This document shows positions 45,106 to 53,663 of a stretch of 64,000 nt of DNA, piece by piece. A program made the translations under genes and the position numbers. The notes beneath the pieces were generated by a model that did no database searches, had not been told where the DNA came from, and was given only the letters and a program-made list of their open reading frames with translations. Source of the DNA: Methylomonas koyamae (GTDB taxonomy: Bacteria > Pseudomonadota > Gammaproteobacteria > Methylococcales > Methylomonadaceae); NCBI RefSeq assembly GCF_019669905.1, contig NZ_AP019777.1, positions 3,906,001-3,970,000 of the forward strand, in the 5' to 3' direction. How positions within the stretch are numbered: the stretch's first letter is position 1; every line of letters starts with the position of its first letter.

Positions 45106-45690
45106 ATGGAGCAGAACAAAGGCGTGATTATTGGCTTGGTTTTGTTGCTGTGCCTGTTTGCGCTGGCGTTGGCTTTGGGGTTTCGCCCGCGAGCCAACGA
45201 CAAACCGGCCGACGCCCGCAGCCGAAACCAGGAGGCCTCGCGCCTAAGCAAGGACAGTTGGCTAAGCGGGATGGACGACCTGCTGGCGCCGTTGGCGCCG
45301 GCGGTCAAGCCGGCCGAAATTCAGGCGTTGGATAACCATTGCCGGCGCGACGGCGGTACGTTGTCGCTCAGCGCCGGCTCGTCCTGTCTGATCAAAATTT
45401 CCCCGGCCAAAGCCGAACGCAGAACCTTGCATCTGCGCGGCGCCAACAATTACCAATTGTTGATTCCGGTCGACGCCGGGGAGGCTTGTCCGCAAAATTC
45501 GGCGCCGGTCCGAGTCCGGGTCAAATTCGAATTGAACGAAGCCGATTCGAAGTGGGAAGAACCGCTATGTTGGAAACCGGCCCGTGATCCGCAGCATTTC
45601 AAGGCGCCGGTGTTGGCGAAAGGCGCCAATTTGACGCTGACCTGCGAAACCTGTAGCGATGGGCAAACCGCGCGCTTGGCCTTGGAATAA
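45106..45690 (+). CDS. Single-pass membrane protein of unknown function
   Basis: 194 residues with one N-terminal helix (GVIIGLVLLLCLFALALALGF) and a soluble domain that would face the periplasm, with paired cysteines (DNHC, SSCLIK, GEACP, LCW, TCETC) suggesting disulphides. No family recognised. It follows the PASTA gene by 28 bases and ends the plus-strand run 2 bases from the converging gene. Confidence 0.75.
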   Translation: MEQNKGVIIGLVLLLCLFALALALGFRPRANDKPADARSRNQEASRLSKDSWLSGMDDLLAPLAPAVKPAEIQALDNHCRRDGGTLSLSAGSSCLIKISPAKAERRTLHLRGANNYQLLIPVDAGEACPQNSAPVRVRVKFELNEADSKWEEPLCWKPARDPQHFKAPVLAKGANLTLTCETCSDGQTARLALE

Positions 45691-45692
45691 GC

Positions 45693-46403
45693 TCAGGCCA
45701 GCGCCCGGTCCACCCGCAAGGCCTTGACGATGGCCGGCAGCGAACCGATCAGCAACACCAGGCTCCAGATCGCACCCAGCACGCCGATCACCAGCGCGGC
45801 GATGCAATCGGTGATGCTGACCAGAAAACTCGGCACCAGGCCATGCAGGAACGTGACCAGGAAATTCGCCAGCAACGCGGTCAGTATCAGCAGCACCAAG
45901 CCCTTGTTCTGTAGGAATTGCTGTTGGGCAGCGACCAGAAATCCGCAAAAACCCAGCTTCAACAGCATGATCAGCGCCAGGGTGGAGGCCGCTGCGGCCT
46001 TGGCAAAATCGGCGAATCCGGCGAAATACAGCGCGGTGCCGAACGGCACCGCCAACAGCAGCGATACCATGATCCCTAACAAAGCGATAGCGGACATAAT
46101 CATCCCAATCGATGCGATCAAACTGAGCAGACCGACGATGAAGGTTGCGATCCCTTGAATCCGGCCGTGGATGCGTTCCGGCACCAACAGCGACACGCCG
46201 ATCAAACCCACGGTGTACAGCAACAGGCCGTCGACCAAGGCCAAGTAGCGAATGCCCAGCCCCGGCCGCGCCAGATCGCCCAAGGGTTTCTGCCCGTCGG
46301 CCTTAGCAAAATCCAGAAACGACGCACCGATGTCGATAAAAAACGCCAACGCCAGCAGCACCAGCGCGACGGCAAAAAACGGCTTTCTCATGGTATCCAG
46401 CAT
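45693..46403 (-). CDS. Polytopic inner-membrane protein of unknown function
   Basis: 236 residues with six or seven hydrophobic segments (FFAVALVLLALAFFIDIGASF, GLLLYTVGLIGVSLLV, IATFIVGLLSLIASIGMIM, LVLLILTALLANFLVTFLHGL, AALVIGVLGAIWSLVLLIGSL). The start ATG 46403 has GAGGTG upstream. It is transcribed toward the CIS run and ends within 3 bases of it. No family name can be given. Confidence 0.8.
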   Translation of the reverse strand: MLDTMRKPFFAVALVLLALAFFIDIGASFLDFAKADGQKPLGDLARPGLGIRYLALVDGLLLYTVGLIGVSLLVPERIHGRIQGIATFIVGLLSLIASIGMIMSAIALLGIMVSLLLAVPFGTALYFAGFADFAKAAAASTLALIMLLKLGFCGFLVAAQQQFLQNKGLVLLILTALLANFLVTFLHGLVPSFLVSITDCIAALVIGVLGAIWSLVLLIGSLPAIVKALRVDRALA

Positions 46404-46735
46404 AGCGTCACCTCGTTAGCGTCTGCGCCCATTCGCGTACAGGCAATATACACCCAAACCGGCGAGTTTAAGGCGGCTTTGCCGAACGCGTTTTCCAGAA
46501 CCTTACCGCTCCAGGCATGGTGAATATGCACCGGCCCAGGCAATCCCGCCGGCGAAATCAACCAAGTGCCGCCGGGATATTAAGCGGAAGCCGCGGGTTG
46601 CAGCTCATTCGAATCGGGCATTGATTTTGCCTCTCGCTTGCTAGCAGGGCATTTACTGCGCATATTTATCGCTAAAAACCGGCGGCTTCTGACGCTGCCG
46701 GCCTTTCCACCACTCGATACAATCCATATCGCACC
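46404..46735. other. Intergenic region with a short open frame
   Basis: A 63-codon minus-strand frame (46579-46388) reads YPGGTWLISPAGLPGPVHIHH ... ENAFGKAAL and ends inside the first codons of the membrane-protein gene. It has no ATG and no ribosome site, so it may be a gene remnant. Nothing else stands out. Confidence 0.35.
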
Positions 46736-47065
46736 ATGGCCATAATTACCGAAACCGAGCTAAAAGCTAAGTTACATTCATCCGGCTGGACATTTCACGA
46801 CATCTGCGCGATCAAGTGCGTAAATGCGCCATTCGAAGTCTTGGATTCGCTGATGCCGAAACTTTACGCCGCCACCGGATTCGATAAGTACGAACTGTTC
46901 CTGGAGGATATCGACGACAGCAGTACGTCCGATCCGGGAGAAATTATCTTCGATTACACCTGCTGGGACGTCTATGTAAGAAGGAACGCGGACTCGGAAA
47001 CGGCCATTAGCCAAGCCTTGGCGGTGTTATGCGATATCGATGGCTTTCTCGCGCGCCACTGTTAG
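46736..47065 (+). CDS. Small protein of unknown function
   Basis: 109 residues, acidic, starting MAIITETELKAKLHSSGWTFHDICAIKC. No signal peptide, membrane helix or motif is seen. Codon use is ordinary but the preceding ribosome site is weak. It converges with the FUSC gene. Confidence 0.55.
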   Translation: MAIITETELKAKLHSSGWTFHDICAIKCVNAPFEVLDSLMPKLYAATGFDKYELFLEDIDDSSTSDPGEIIFDYTCWDVYVRRNADSETAISQALAVLCDIDGFLARHC

Positions 47066-47074
47066 CCGAAGCGA

Positions 47075-49291
47075 CTAGGGCAATGCATTCAATGCCGAAG
47101 TTTGGATACTGCCCAGCAACTCCGTGATTTGCTCGTCCAGCATAAAGCGCAGTTCCCATTCCAGCACCCAATCGGCCGGCAAGCTGTCGATCCGATGATG
47201 TTCGACATAGCTTTGCTTGAGCTGGGCTTGGCGTTGCGCCGCCTGTTTGGCGCTATCGTGCCGCTCGCCTTGCAATATCTGCGCAGTCTGCTCCAGCGCC
47301 TGCGCCAGCGCCGCATCGAAACCGAGGCTGTGCTGCTGCAGTTGCTCCGGAAACCGGCCGAATTGCTGGCCGCTTAACAAGCGGTAGCGTTTTCTGATCT
47401 GCAATAAAGACGACAAGCGCTCCGCATCGCGAATAATCGCCCGCAATGCCGCGCGCTCGCGCAGCTTGTCCGGCAGGCGGGCGTCCGGTTCCAACACGGC
47501 GTGGGCCAGCAGGTCCTGCGCTGCGGCCAAATCCTTTTCCGCCGCCAAGCGTAGCGGCAGCGTATAACTGATCAGATGGCCGGGATCGGGCAGGCGCACC
47601 GTGAATTTGGCCAAGGTGCGCAATGCGCCGATGCAATGCCGCCGCGCCAATACCGACGAGCGTCGCGGCCACAGCGCATAATCGAGCACGCCCATCACCA
47701 GCAAGCCCAGCAATATGCCGATGACCCTATCGCGCGGCAAATACAAATCGGTGACGGCGCCGAAATCGTGCAACACGAACAAGGCAAAGGAAAAACCGAG
47801 CTGGCGGCCCAGATAAGCGATGCGGTCGCTGCCGGCGGTGATCCAGGCCGCCAGCGCCCAGAACGGCGTCGTCGCCAAGGTAAAACCGATCACGGTGTCG
47901 AACTGCGCTTGCAACACCAACACGTAAACATAGGCGCACAGCCCGCCGATCGCGGCGCCGGAGATGCGCAACAACGACAGCCGATAATCGGCGCCGAGAC
48001 TGGTCTGCGCCGCGACCAGGCAAGTTGGGATCGCGGTGTTGATATCCGGCCAGTCCAAAGCTTGCACGATCAGCATGCACAGAATCGCGCCCAGCGAGAA
48101 TTTGATGCCGTATTGCAGACTGTCGGCGTGCTCGGCCCAAAATGAGTAATCGAGCCAGGCCGGCCGCCATTGCGCTATTGCCTCGTCGCCGATTTCGGCG
48201 GTTTTGCGGCCGGTATCGGCTTGGTCGCGTTGCAATTGGCCGGCCAATACCGCTATCCGTTGCAAGGCGCGCCAGAAAGCGGTCATCAGCGACGGCTGGC
48301 CGGCTTGGGAATAGCCGGCCAATATGGCTTCGTCGAGCGCGACTGCGTCGGGATTGGCGCCGGAACCGGTCGCCGCCGCCAAGCTATGTCGCAGCCCAAC
48401 GCAAGCGTTTTGCAACGCCAGATACACCGCCAATTTTTCCGGGCTGAGCGGTTGGGCGCGATAATCGGCCGTGAGGCTTTGATCCAGCCAGACCGCCAAC
48501 TGGCGTAGGCCGTCGATCTCCAACAGCAAGGCCAGGTAGGTGTCGTGCTGTCGGCGCATGGCCGGATGCAGCAGTTCGGCATGGCCGAGCAGCGCTCTCA
48601 GCTTGGCGAACTGGCCGCCGGCCGCCGGCTTGTGCGGCGGTTTTTGCTGCCCGGCGACGCCGGCATCGGCCAGACGGCCGCCGAATATCGCGGCCACCGC
48701 CGCCAGCTCCTCGGCAAGACCCGCAACTAATAATCGGCGCGGGTCCTGCGGTTTGATGCTCAGATGCACCAGCGTCCAAGTGCCCAACCCGAGCATGCCG
48801 ATGATCGGGATATTCCATAAGGCACTGTGGATGGCGGCGGCGGGCGCGGTCGGGCTGTATAACACCGGAATCGAATACCACAACGCAATCCCGGTCGGCC
48901 AAGCGATCAGCCGGGCATGGAACAAGGCCAGCGCCATGACCACGAACGACAGACTCAGCAGCAGCCAGGGATCGTTGCCGGCCAACACCAAAGTCAATAC
49001 CGCGATCAGCACGGTAACGAACAGGTAATACAACTGGCGCAAACCGAACGCCAACGATTGGCCGGCGTTGGCATAGGCGTCGTAGCTAAGGCAGACCAGA
49101 ATCGCCAATGCCCCCAACGGCGGAATGTGCAGGGTCTGGCTGGCCAGTGCGATGATCAGGGTTACGGCAAACAAGCGGGCCGCCGCGACCCGGCGGCCGG
49201 GAAAGTCTTTCAGTTCGGCGCTCAGAAATTGCGCCAGACCGGTACCGAACCAAAACCGGCTATGGCCGGAATGGCCGTCGTGTGGCCTCAT
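47075..49291 (-). CDS. FUSC-family efflux membrane protein (AaeB/MdtO-like)
   Basis: 738 residues with two sets of about five helices separated by cytoplasmic parts, the fusaric-acid-resistance architecture. Visible pieces are ARLFAVTLIIALASQTLHIPPLGALAILV and, in the second set, ISGAAIGGLCAYVYVLVLQAQFDTVIGFTLATTPFWALAAWITAGSDRIAYLGRQLGFSFALFVLHDFG. Such proteins act with an HlyD-type adaptor to export aromatic acids or dyes. It overlaps the adaptor gene by 4 bases. The exported compound is not evident. Confidence 0.9.
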   Translation of the reverse strand: MRPHDGHSGHSRFWFGTGLAQFLSAELKDFPGRRVAAARLFAVTLIIALASQTLHIPPLGALAILVCLSYDAYANAGQSLAFGLRQLYYLFVTVLIAVLTLVLAGNDPWLLLSLSFVVMALALFHARLIAWPTGIALWYSIPVLYSPTAPAAAIHSALWNIPIIGMLGLGTWTLVHLSIKPQDPRRLLVAGLAEELAAVAAIFGGRLADAGVAGQQKPPHKPAAGGQFAKLRALLGHAELLHPAMRRQHDTYLALLLEIDGLRQLAVWLDQSLTADYRAQPLSPEKLAVYLALQNACVGLRHSLAAATGSGANPDAVALDEAILAGYSQAGQPSLMTAFWRALQRIAVLAGQLQRDQADTGRKTAEIGDEAIAQWRPAWLDYSFWAEHADSLQYGIKFSLGAILCMLIVQALDWPDINTAIPTCLVAAQTSLGADYRLSLLRISGAAIGGLCAYVYVLVLQAQFDTVIGFTLATTPFWALAAWITAGSDRIAYLGRQLGFSFALFVLHDFGAVTDLYLPRDRVIGILLGLLVMGVLDYALWPRRSSVLARRHCIGALRTLAKFTVRLPDPGHLISYTLPLRLAAEKDLAAAQDLLAHAVLEPDARLPDKLRERAALRAIIRDAERLSSLLQIRKRYRLLSGQQFGRFPEQLQQHSLGFDAALAQALEQTAQILQGERHDSAKQAAQRQAQLKQSYVEHHRIDSLPADWVLEWELRFMLDEQITELLGSIQTSALNALP

Positions 49292-50439
49292 TGCGGCGTT
49301 TGCGCGGTTTGGCTATCGCTAGCCGCCGGGCGGTCCAGCACGGTGACGAAGGCGGTCATGCCCATCCGCAACGGCCGCGCCGGGTCGCGCTCGAGAATTT
49401 CTATCCGCACCGGAAACCGCGAGGCCAGCATCACCCAATTCAAGGTCCGCTCTACCTCTGGTAACACGCCCTGCTGTTTGACGTTGTCCGGCGAGTTGGC
49501 CCAGCCGATGCCGGTGACCACGCCGCGAAAGCGCTTGCCGGGATAACCGACCAGGAAGACTTCGGCCTCCTGGCCAGGCTGGATAGCCTGCAAATAGGTT
49601 TCCTTGAAATCGGCGATGGCATACCAATGGCGGTCGTCGACCAAGGCGAACAACTGACTGCCGACCTTGGCATATTCGCCTTCTCGGGTGTTTAAATTGG
49701 TGACGTAGGCGGCGAACGGCGCCCGCACGAAACAATATTCCAAATCCAGTTGGGCGGCAGTGACTTGGGCCTTGGCCGCTTCGACCCGGGCGTTGATATC
49801 GCCGACCTGGGCAATCAACGATTGGGCGCGGCTGCTTTCGCTTTCGGCTTCCGCAATCGCGCTGGCCATCGCCTGCTCTTTGGCCACGGCGTCGGCCAAT
49901 TCGGCGCGCGACGCATCCAGCCGGGAACGGGCCTGACGCAGCTGGTCGCCGGTCACGTATTGTTTGTCGGCCAGCGGTTCCAGTTCCTGCAAACGGTGGT
50001 GCAGATACTCGTCCTCGGCGGTGATGCGTTTGATCTCGGCCGCCGCCGCCGCGCGTTGGTGGCGCAGGCGTTCGACCGCGCTTTGCGCCGAGCTGCCGGA
50101 CGCCCGTCGCGATTCGACCTCTTTTTCCGCCAACAATAATTCGGCTTTGGCCCGGTCCAATTTGGCCTGGTAAGGCCGCGGATCGATGACGTAGAGCAAC
50201 TCGCCCTTGCGCACGAACTGGTTGTCTTCGACGTGCAATTCGGTGATGCGGCCGCTGACTTCGGCGGTGATGCCGACGATGTTGGCACGCACCATCGCAT
50301 CGTTGGTGCGCGGATGCCGGTAATTGATGCGCCAGACCATGCTGCCGGTGACAATCGCGCCCAGTACGATCAAAATGCCGAGGATGCGGCCGATCAGAAC
50401 CCGGCGTTGCGGAAGATCGGGATTTTGCGGAGTTTCCAT
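49288..50439 (-). CDS. HlyD-family periplasmic adaptor (MdtN/EmrA-like)
   Basis: 383 residues from ATG 50439 (AGGA 6 bases upstream), with an N-terminal anchor helix (IGRILGILIVLGAIVTGSMVW), a lipoyl half (TAEVSGRITELHVEDNQFVRKGELLYVIDP), long coiled coils and the second half NTREGEYAKVGSQLFALVD, then a barrel. It links the FUSC protein to an outer-membrane channel. It starts 7 bases after the YtcA-like gene. Confidence 0.93.
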   Translation of the reverse strand: METPQNPDLPQRRVLIGRILGILIVLGAIVTGSMVWRINYRHPRTNDAMVRANIVGITAEVSGRITELHVEDNQFVRKGELLYVIDPRPYQAKLDRAKAELLLAEKEVESRRASGSSAQSAVERLRHQRAAAAAEIKRITAEDEYLHHRLQELEPLADKQYVTGDQLRQARSRLDASRAELADAVAKEQAMASAIAEAESESSRAQSLIAQVGDINARVEAAKAQVTAAQLDLEYCFVRAPFAAYVTNLNTREGEYAKVGSQLFALVDDRHWYAIADFKETYLQAIQPGQEAEVFLVGYPGKRFRGVVTGIGWANSPDNVKQQGVLPEVERTLNWVMLASRFPVRIEILERDPARPLRMGMTAFVTVLDRPAASDSQTAQTPQ

Positions 50440-50446
50440 CGAAATC

Positions 50447-50716
50447 CTAACGAGAGTAAAACAACAACCAAATGCTGAAGGTGCACAAGGCCCACAAACT
50501 CGGCGCAACCAACAACGGCGGCCCCAGATGCGGCGCCAGCCGCAGGCGGACCAATTGCCACATCAGCAGCATGCTGGCGGCCAATCCGGCCATGATGCAG
50601 ACGATCCAGGCCGGCCAGAACGAGCCTTGCAGGCTCAACATCGGATCGCAGCCAGTCGCGAATAACGTCGCGGCAAAGAGCGCGGCCGTTTTGGGCAGGT
50701 TTGGAATCGGCTTCAT
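50447..50716 (-). CDS. YtcA-family small lipoprotein/membrane protein
   Basis: 89 residues from ATG 50716. A lipobox (LFATGC, Cys near 20) is followed by DPMLSLQGSFWPAWIVCIMAGL and a second hydrophobic segment ending LWALCTFSIWLLFYSR, the YtcA pattern found with MdtN/MdtO/MdtP-like efflux genes. It is the first gene of this minus-strand operon. Confidence 0.8.
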   Translation of the reverse strand: MKPIPNLPKTAALFAATLFATGCDPMLSLQGSFWPAWIVCIMAGLAASMLLMWQLVRLRLAPHLGPPLLVAPSLWALCTFSIWLLFYSR

Positions 50717-50955
50717 GGCGGCCTCCGGAAATAGCGGAAATCGATGCGGCCCGCAGCCGCTGCCTATCCGGCAGACGTTACAGGCGGGTGTGCAACCGGC
50801 GTCTGCGCAATATCCCACGCAAAGCCGATGCGGAGCTATTCTAACCCCGATCGGACAAGCTTATTATTTGCTGCTTGTTGTCAATTTGTTGCACCAATTT
50901 GGTTAGGCGACTACGTTACTATATCAGCATTTTCTTCTGGAGCAGGCCTGCCTTG

Positions 50956-52482
50956 ATGACGCTATTTCTACGCAACGCGCGGCTGGCGAACGCTCCGCGG
51001 CCGCACCAGCCGCGCCGAGCTTGGTTTCGGCCCAGCCCGAGGTTTGCCGCCCTGGCCTTGGCGTTGCCGTTAGCGGCCTGCGCGCCGCCAACGCCGTTGC
51101 GCAGCGAAGCGGCACCTGCCGCCTCTACGCCGCCGCCTAGCGTGAGTTGGGCGGAGTACCGGGAGGCCAAGGCCGCAACGTCCGCCATGGCACTCGACGC
51201 TGAAGCCGCAACCCCGAAACCTGGGCAAAGCTACGATTTGCCGGCTCTGGTCGATCTGGCCTTGCAGACCCATCCGGAAACCCGGCAAAGTTGGGCAGAG
51301 GCCAAAGCCGCCGCCGCCCGCGTCGATAAACAACGCAGCGCTTGGTACCCGATGCTGACCGCGCTGGCCTTCGGTCAGTATTTCAAAACCAGCATTCCGA
51401 TCCCGGAAAGCGCGCTGGTCAGCCACGGCTACGGCAGCTTCGCCGGCCTGGAACTGGCCTGGACCCTGTTCGATTTCGGCCGCCGCGAAGCCTTGGTCGA
51501 TGCCAGCCTGCAACGTCTGGATGCGGCGCAATTCGCGTTGACGCGCAAACACCAGCAAATCGCTTACCGGGTCGCGACCAGCTTTTTCAGTTACCAAGCG
51601 ATGCTGGCCAAAGTCAATGCCGCCCAGCAGACGTATGCGGCCGCGGAAACCAACGCCGCGGCCGTCAAAGCCAAACTGCAACGCGGCTTTGCGACCCGTC
51701 CCGACCTGTTATTGGCGATTCAGGAACAAGCCAAGGCCAATTACGATTTACAGGACGCGCGCGGTTCGGTGACCCAGATTCGGGCCGAGCTGGCCGCCAA
51801 CATCGGTATATCGCCGGCGCAAACCTTACAACTGGCCGATTTGAGCCAGATAGCGCTGCCGGCCAAATTGGCGGCGTCGGTCGAAAACATCGTTGACGAC
51901 GCCTTGGCGCAACGGCCGGACCTGATGGCGCAACTGGCCGAATTGCGCGCCCGCGAAGCCGAAGTCAAAAAAGCCCGCGCCGAGTTCTGGCCCAAACTGT
52001 CGGTGAAGGGCAACGTCGGCAACCAGTATTGGGGCGACGTCCACACCCGACCGGCCAGCCGGCAAAACTATGCGGCCGACGACTTGGTCGGCAGTGCCAT
52101 GCTGAATCTGGAATGGAAATTGTTCGACGGTTTCGAGCGCAGCAGCGCGGTCAGGGAAGCCGAAGCCAAACAACAGGCCAGCCAGGCCGAAGTCGAAAGC
52201 TTGCGCCTGGCCATCATGCGCGACATCTGGCAGGCCTATGCCGATACCAAAACCGCGCTGGAAAAGCGCGAATTCGCCTTGGCGCTGTTGCGCGCCGCCG
52301 AAGAGTCGTTCGCCGCCACCCAGGAATCCTACAACCACGGTTTCTCCACCGTGATCGAATTGTTGTCGGCACAAAAGGATTTGGCCCGCGCCCGCTACAC
52401 CGAAATCGACAGCCGGGCCGGCTTGCTGAAATCGGCAGCGGCCTTGGTTTATGCGGCGGGGGGAAGAAACGCGGGGGAATGA
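50956..52482 (+). CDS. TolC-like outer-membrane efflux lipoprotein (OMF, MdtP-like)
   Basis: 508 residues from ATG 50956. After a signal with lipobox LPLAAC come two OEP repeats: YDLPALVDLALQTHPETRQSWAEAKAAAARVDKQRSAWYPML and VDDALAQRPDLMAQLAELRAREAEVKKARAEFWPKLSVKG, with YNHGFSTVIELLSAQKDLARARY near the end. It would complete the efflux system whose inner parts diverge from it. The 239-base gap between the divergent genes should hold both promoters, but I see no strong boxes. Confidence 0.93.
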   Translation: MTLFLRNARLANAPRPHQPRRAWFRPSPRFAALALALPLAACAPPTPLRSEAAPAASTPPPSVSWAEYREAKAATSAMALDAEAATPKPGQSYDLPALVDLALQTHPETRQSWAEAKAAAARVDKQRSAWYPMLTALAFGQYFKTSIPIPESALVSHGYGSFAGLELAWTLFDFGRREALVDASLQRLDAAQFALTRKHQQIAYRVATSFFSYQAMLAKVNAAQQTYAAAETNAAAVKAKLQRGFATRPDLLLAIQEQAKANYDLQDARGSVTQIRAELAANIGISPAQTLQLADLSQIALPAKLAASVENIVDDALAQRPDLMAQLAELRAREAEVKKARAEFWPKLSVKGNVGNQYWGDVHTRPASRQNYAADDLVGSAMLNLEWKLFDGFERSSAVREAEAKQQASQAEVESLRLAIMRDIWQAYADTKTALEKREFALALLRAAEESFAATQESYNHGFSTVIELLSAQKDLARARYTEIDSRAGLLKSAAALVYAAGGRNAGE

Positions 52483-52569
52483 AGGATGGTAAGGGCGGCG
52501 GGAATATTGTCGGCCAAGTTCGTAGGCCAGCATATTCAAGGGGGAAAACTACGCCGACAGGCGTTTCTG

Positions 52570-52618
52570 GCTATTTGGATTTGCCGGAAACGCTTTCGCT
52601 TATTCCGGCCTACGGGGG
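52570..52618. repeat. Dispersed GTAGGCCGGAATAAGC-type repeat, inverted copy
   Basis: GCCGGAAACGCTTTCGCTTATTCCGGCCTACGGG in pieces matches the element at 16881-16965 in opposite orientation. It lies just before the MITE. Confidence 0.6.
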
Positions 52619-52630
52619 TTGTTGACCTAA

Positions 52631-52758
52631 CAGGTTGGTGAAAAACTCTTTTTTGAGACCGATTGAGTCTATATTTAGTATCCAAATAAAGAACCAATAC
52701 TAAATAGAGCTATTTTCCTGTTAAATTAGAGGCCGAGATATGGTTTTTCACCAACCTG
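52631..52758. mobile_element. 128-bp MITE with IS5-like ends
   Basis: Inverted ends CAGGTTGGTGAAAAAC (52631) and GTTTTTCACCAACCTG (to 52758) enclose a non-coding core with a TATTTAGTA/TACTAAATA hairpin. A 4-bp duplication CTAA flanks it (52627-52630, 52759-52762). The ends differ in one base from those of the IS at 53664-55018, so that element's transposase may move it. Confidence 0.85.
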
Positions 52759-53292
52759 CTAATCGTTAGAGTTTTTACGTTTTGTTGTGCCGGAGAACAT
52801 TCGTTTAACCACGGCATGTCTTCCATTTTCTTTATCTATGTGTTTTTTCACAATATCACCTGGAACCAGTGTCAATATAAGAGCCCATAATTGAAAAAAA
52901 GTAAGAACTGATAGCAGTGAGAAGGAGCCACCTCTAAGAATTTCTTTATATTGATGGAAAGCATCGATTGTCTTTGCTAACTCGATTAACGGGAAAAGCA
53001 CTAATACAACAGCAATGATTGAAGTAGAAATAATGATTGGTGACAAGAGCAACATTATTGTGCCTTTTTCTTTTTCAGGAATTTTTACGCCATCATTTCC
53101 AAACACTTTCTTTAAACTATCTGGATGCAGTATTGCAAGCCACGCGCCCATGACGCCAAATATTATCGATGATGTATTTCTTAGACCTTCAAATAAAGGC
53201 GTTTGCCTTGACATTTCAATCAATTGACCGTGAACAAATGCTAACAGAGCAACGCAAGCCACGAGCAAATATTTGAGAATTTTGAGCCTCAT
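52759..53292 (-). CDS. Small membrane protein, partner of the IS-split gene
   Basis: 177 residues with about four hydrophobic segments (ILKYLLVACVALLAFVHGQLI, IIFGVMGAWLAIL, IMLLLSPIIISTSIIAVVLVLFPLIEL, LLSVLTFFQLWALILTLVPG). AT-rich, unlike the efflux genes beside it. It starts 8 bases after the split gene, and its stop codon lies in the target duplication of the MITE. No family recognised. Confidence 0.8.
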   Translation of the reverse strand: MRLKILKYLLVACVALLAFVHGQLIEMSRQTPLFEGLRNTSSIIFGVMGAWLAILHPDSLKKVFGNDGVKIPEKEKGTIMLLLSPIIISTSIIAVVLVLFPLIELAKTIDAFHQYKEILRGGSFSLLSVLTFFQLWALILTLVPGDIVKKHIDKENGRHAVVKRMFSGTTKRKNSND

Positions 53293-53300
53293 TATTTGCG

Positions 53301-53659
53301 TTATCCGACAAGACCCAAAATAACGTTCCTGTTTTGAGTTAGAGAGTCGAGAAGTGATTGGGCATTAACGATTTCGTCATTATTCCTTTCGACGTCTAAG
53401 TCATATTCCGTTTTAGCAATCGAGTGAGACAACCATCGTATTTCTGTAACACCAGATAACTTAAATCCAATGTCGTCCCACTTTGATTCATGGTTCTCCT
53501 CCCACTCTTCTACCATCCCATCAAACTGCTCAACGGTCGGATTAAAAGGGATCTCGTACTTGATTTTCACGTCTGCAGTTAGAATCCGCTCTTCCTGACT
53601 CACCCGCAGACCTTCAAGCATTTTCTGCCAAACAGTTCTGTGCAATTCCACTTGGGGGC
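53301..53659 (-). pseudogene. 3' part of a gene split by the IS5-like element
   Basis: This frame (VELHRTVWQKMLEGLRVSQEERILTADVKIKYEI ...) is the second part of the gene whose first part lies at 55019-55688. A GTG could serve as a start but there is no supporting ribosome site. Joining both parts with one copy of the TTAA target gives exactly 343 codons with stop. No domain recognised. Confidence 0.8.
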
Positions 53660-53663
53660 TTAA

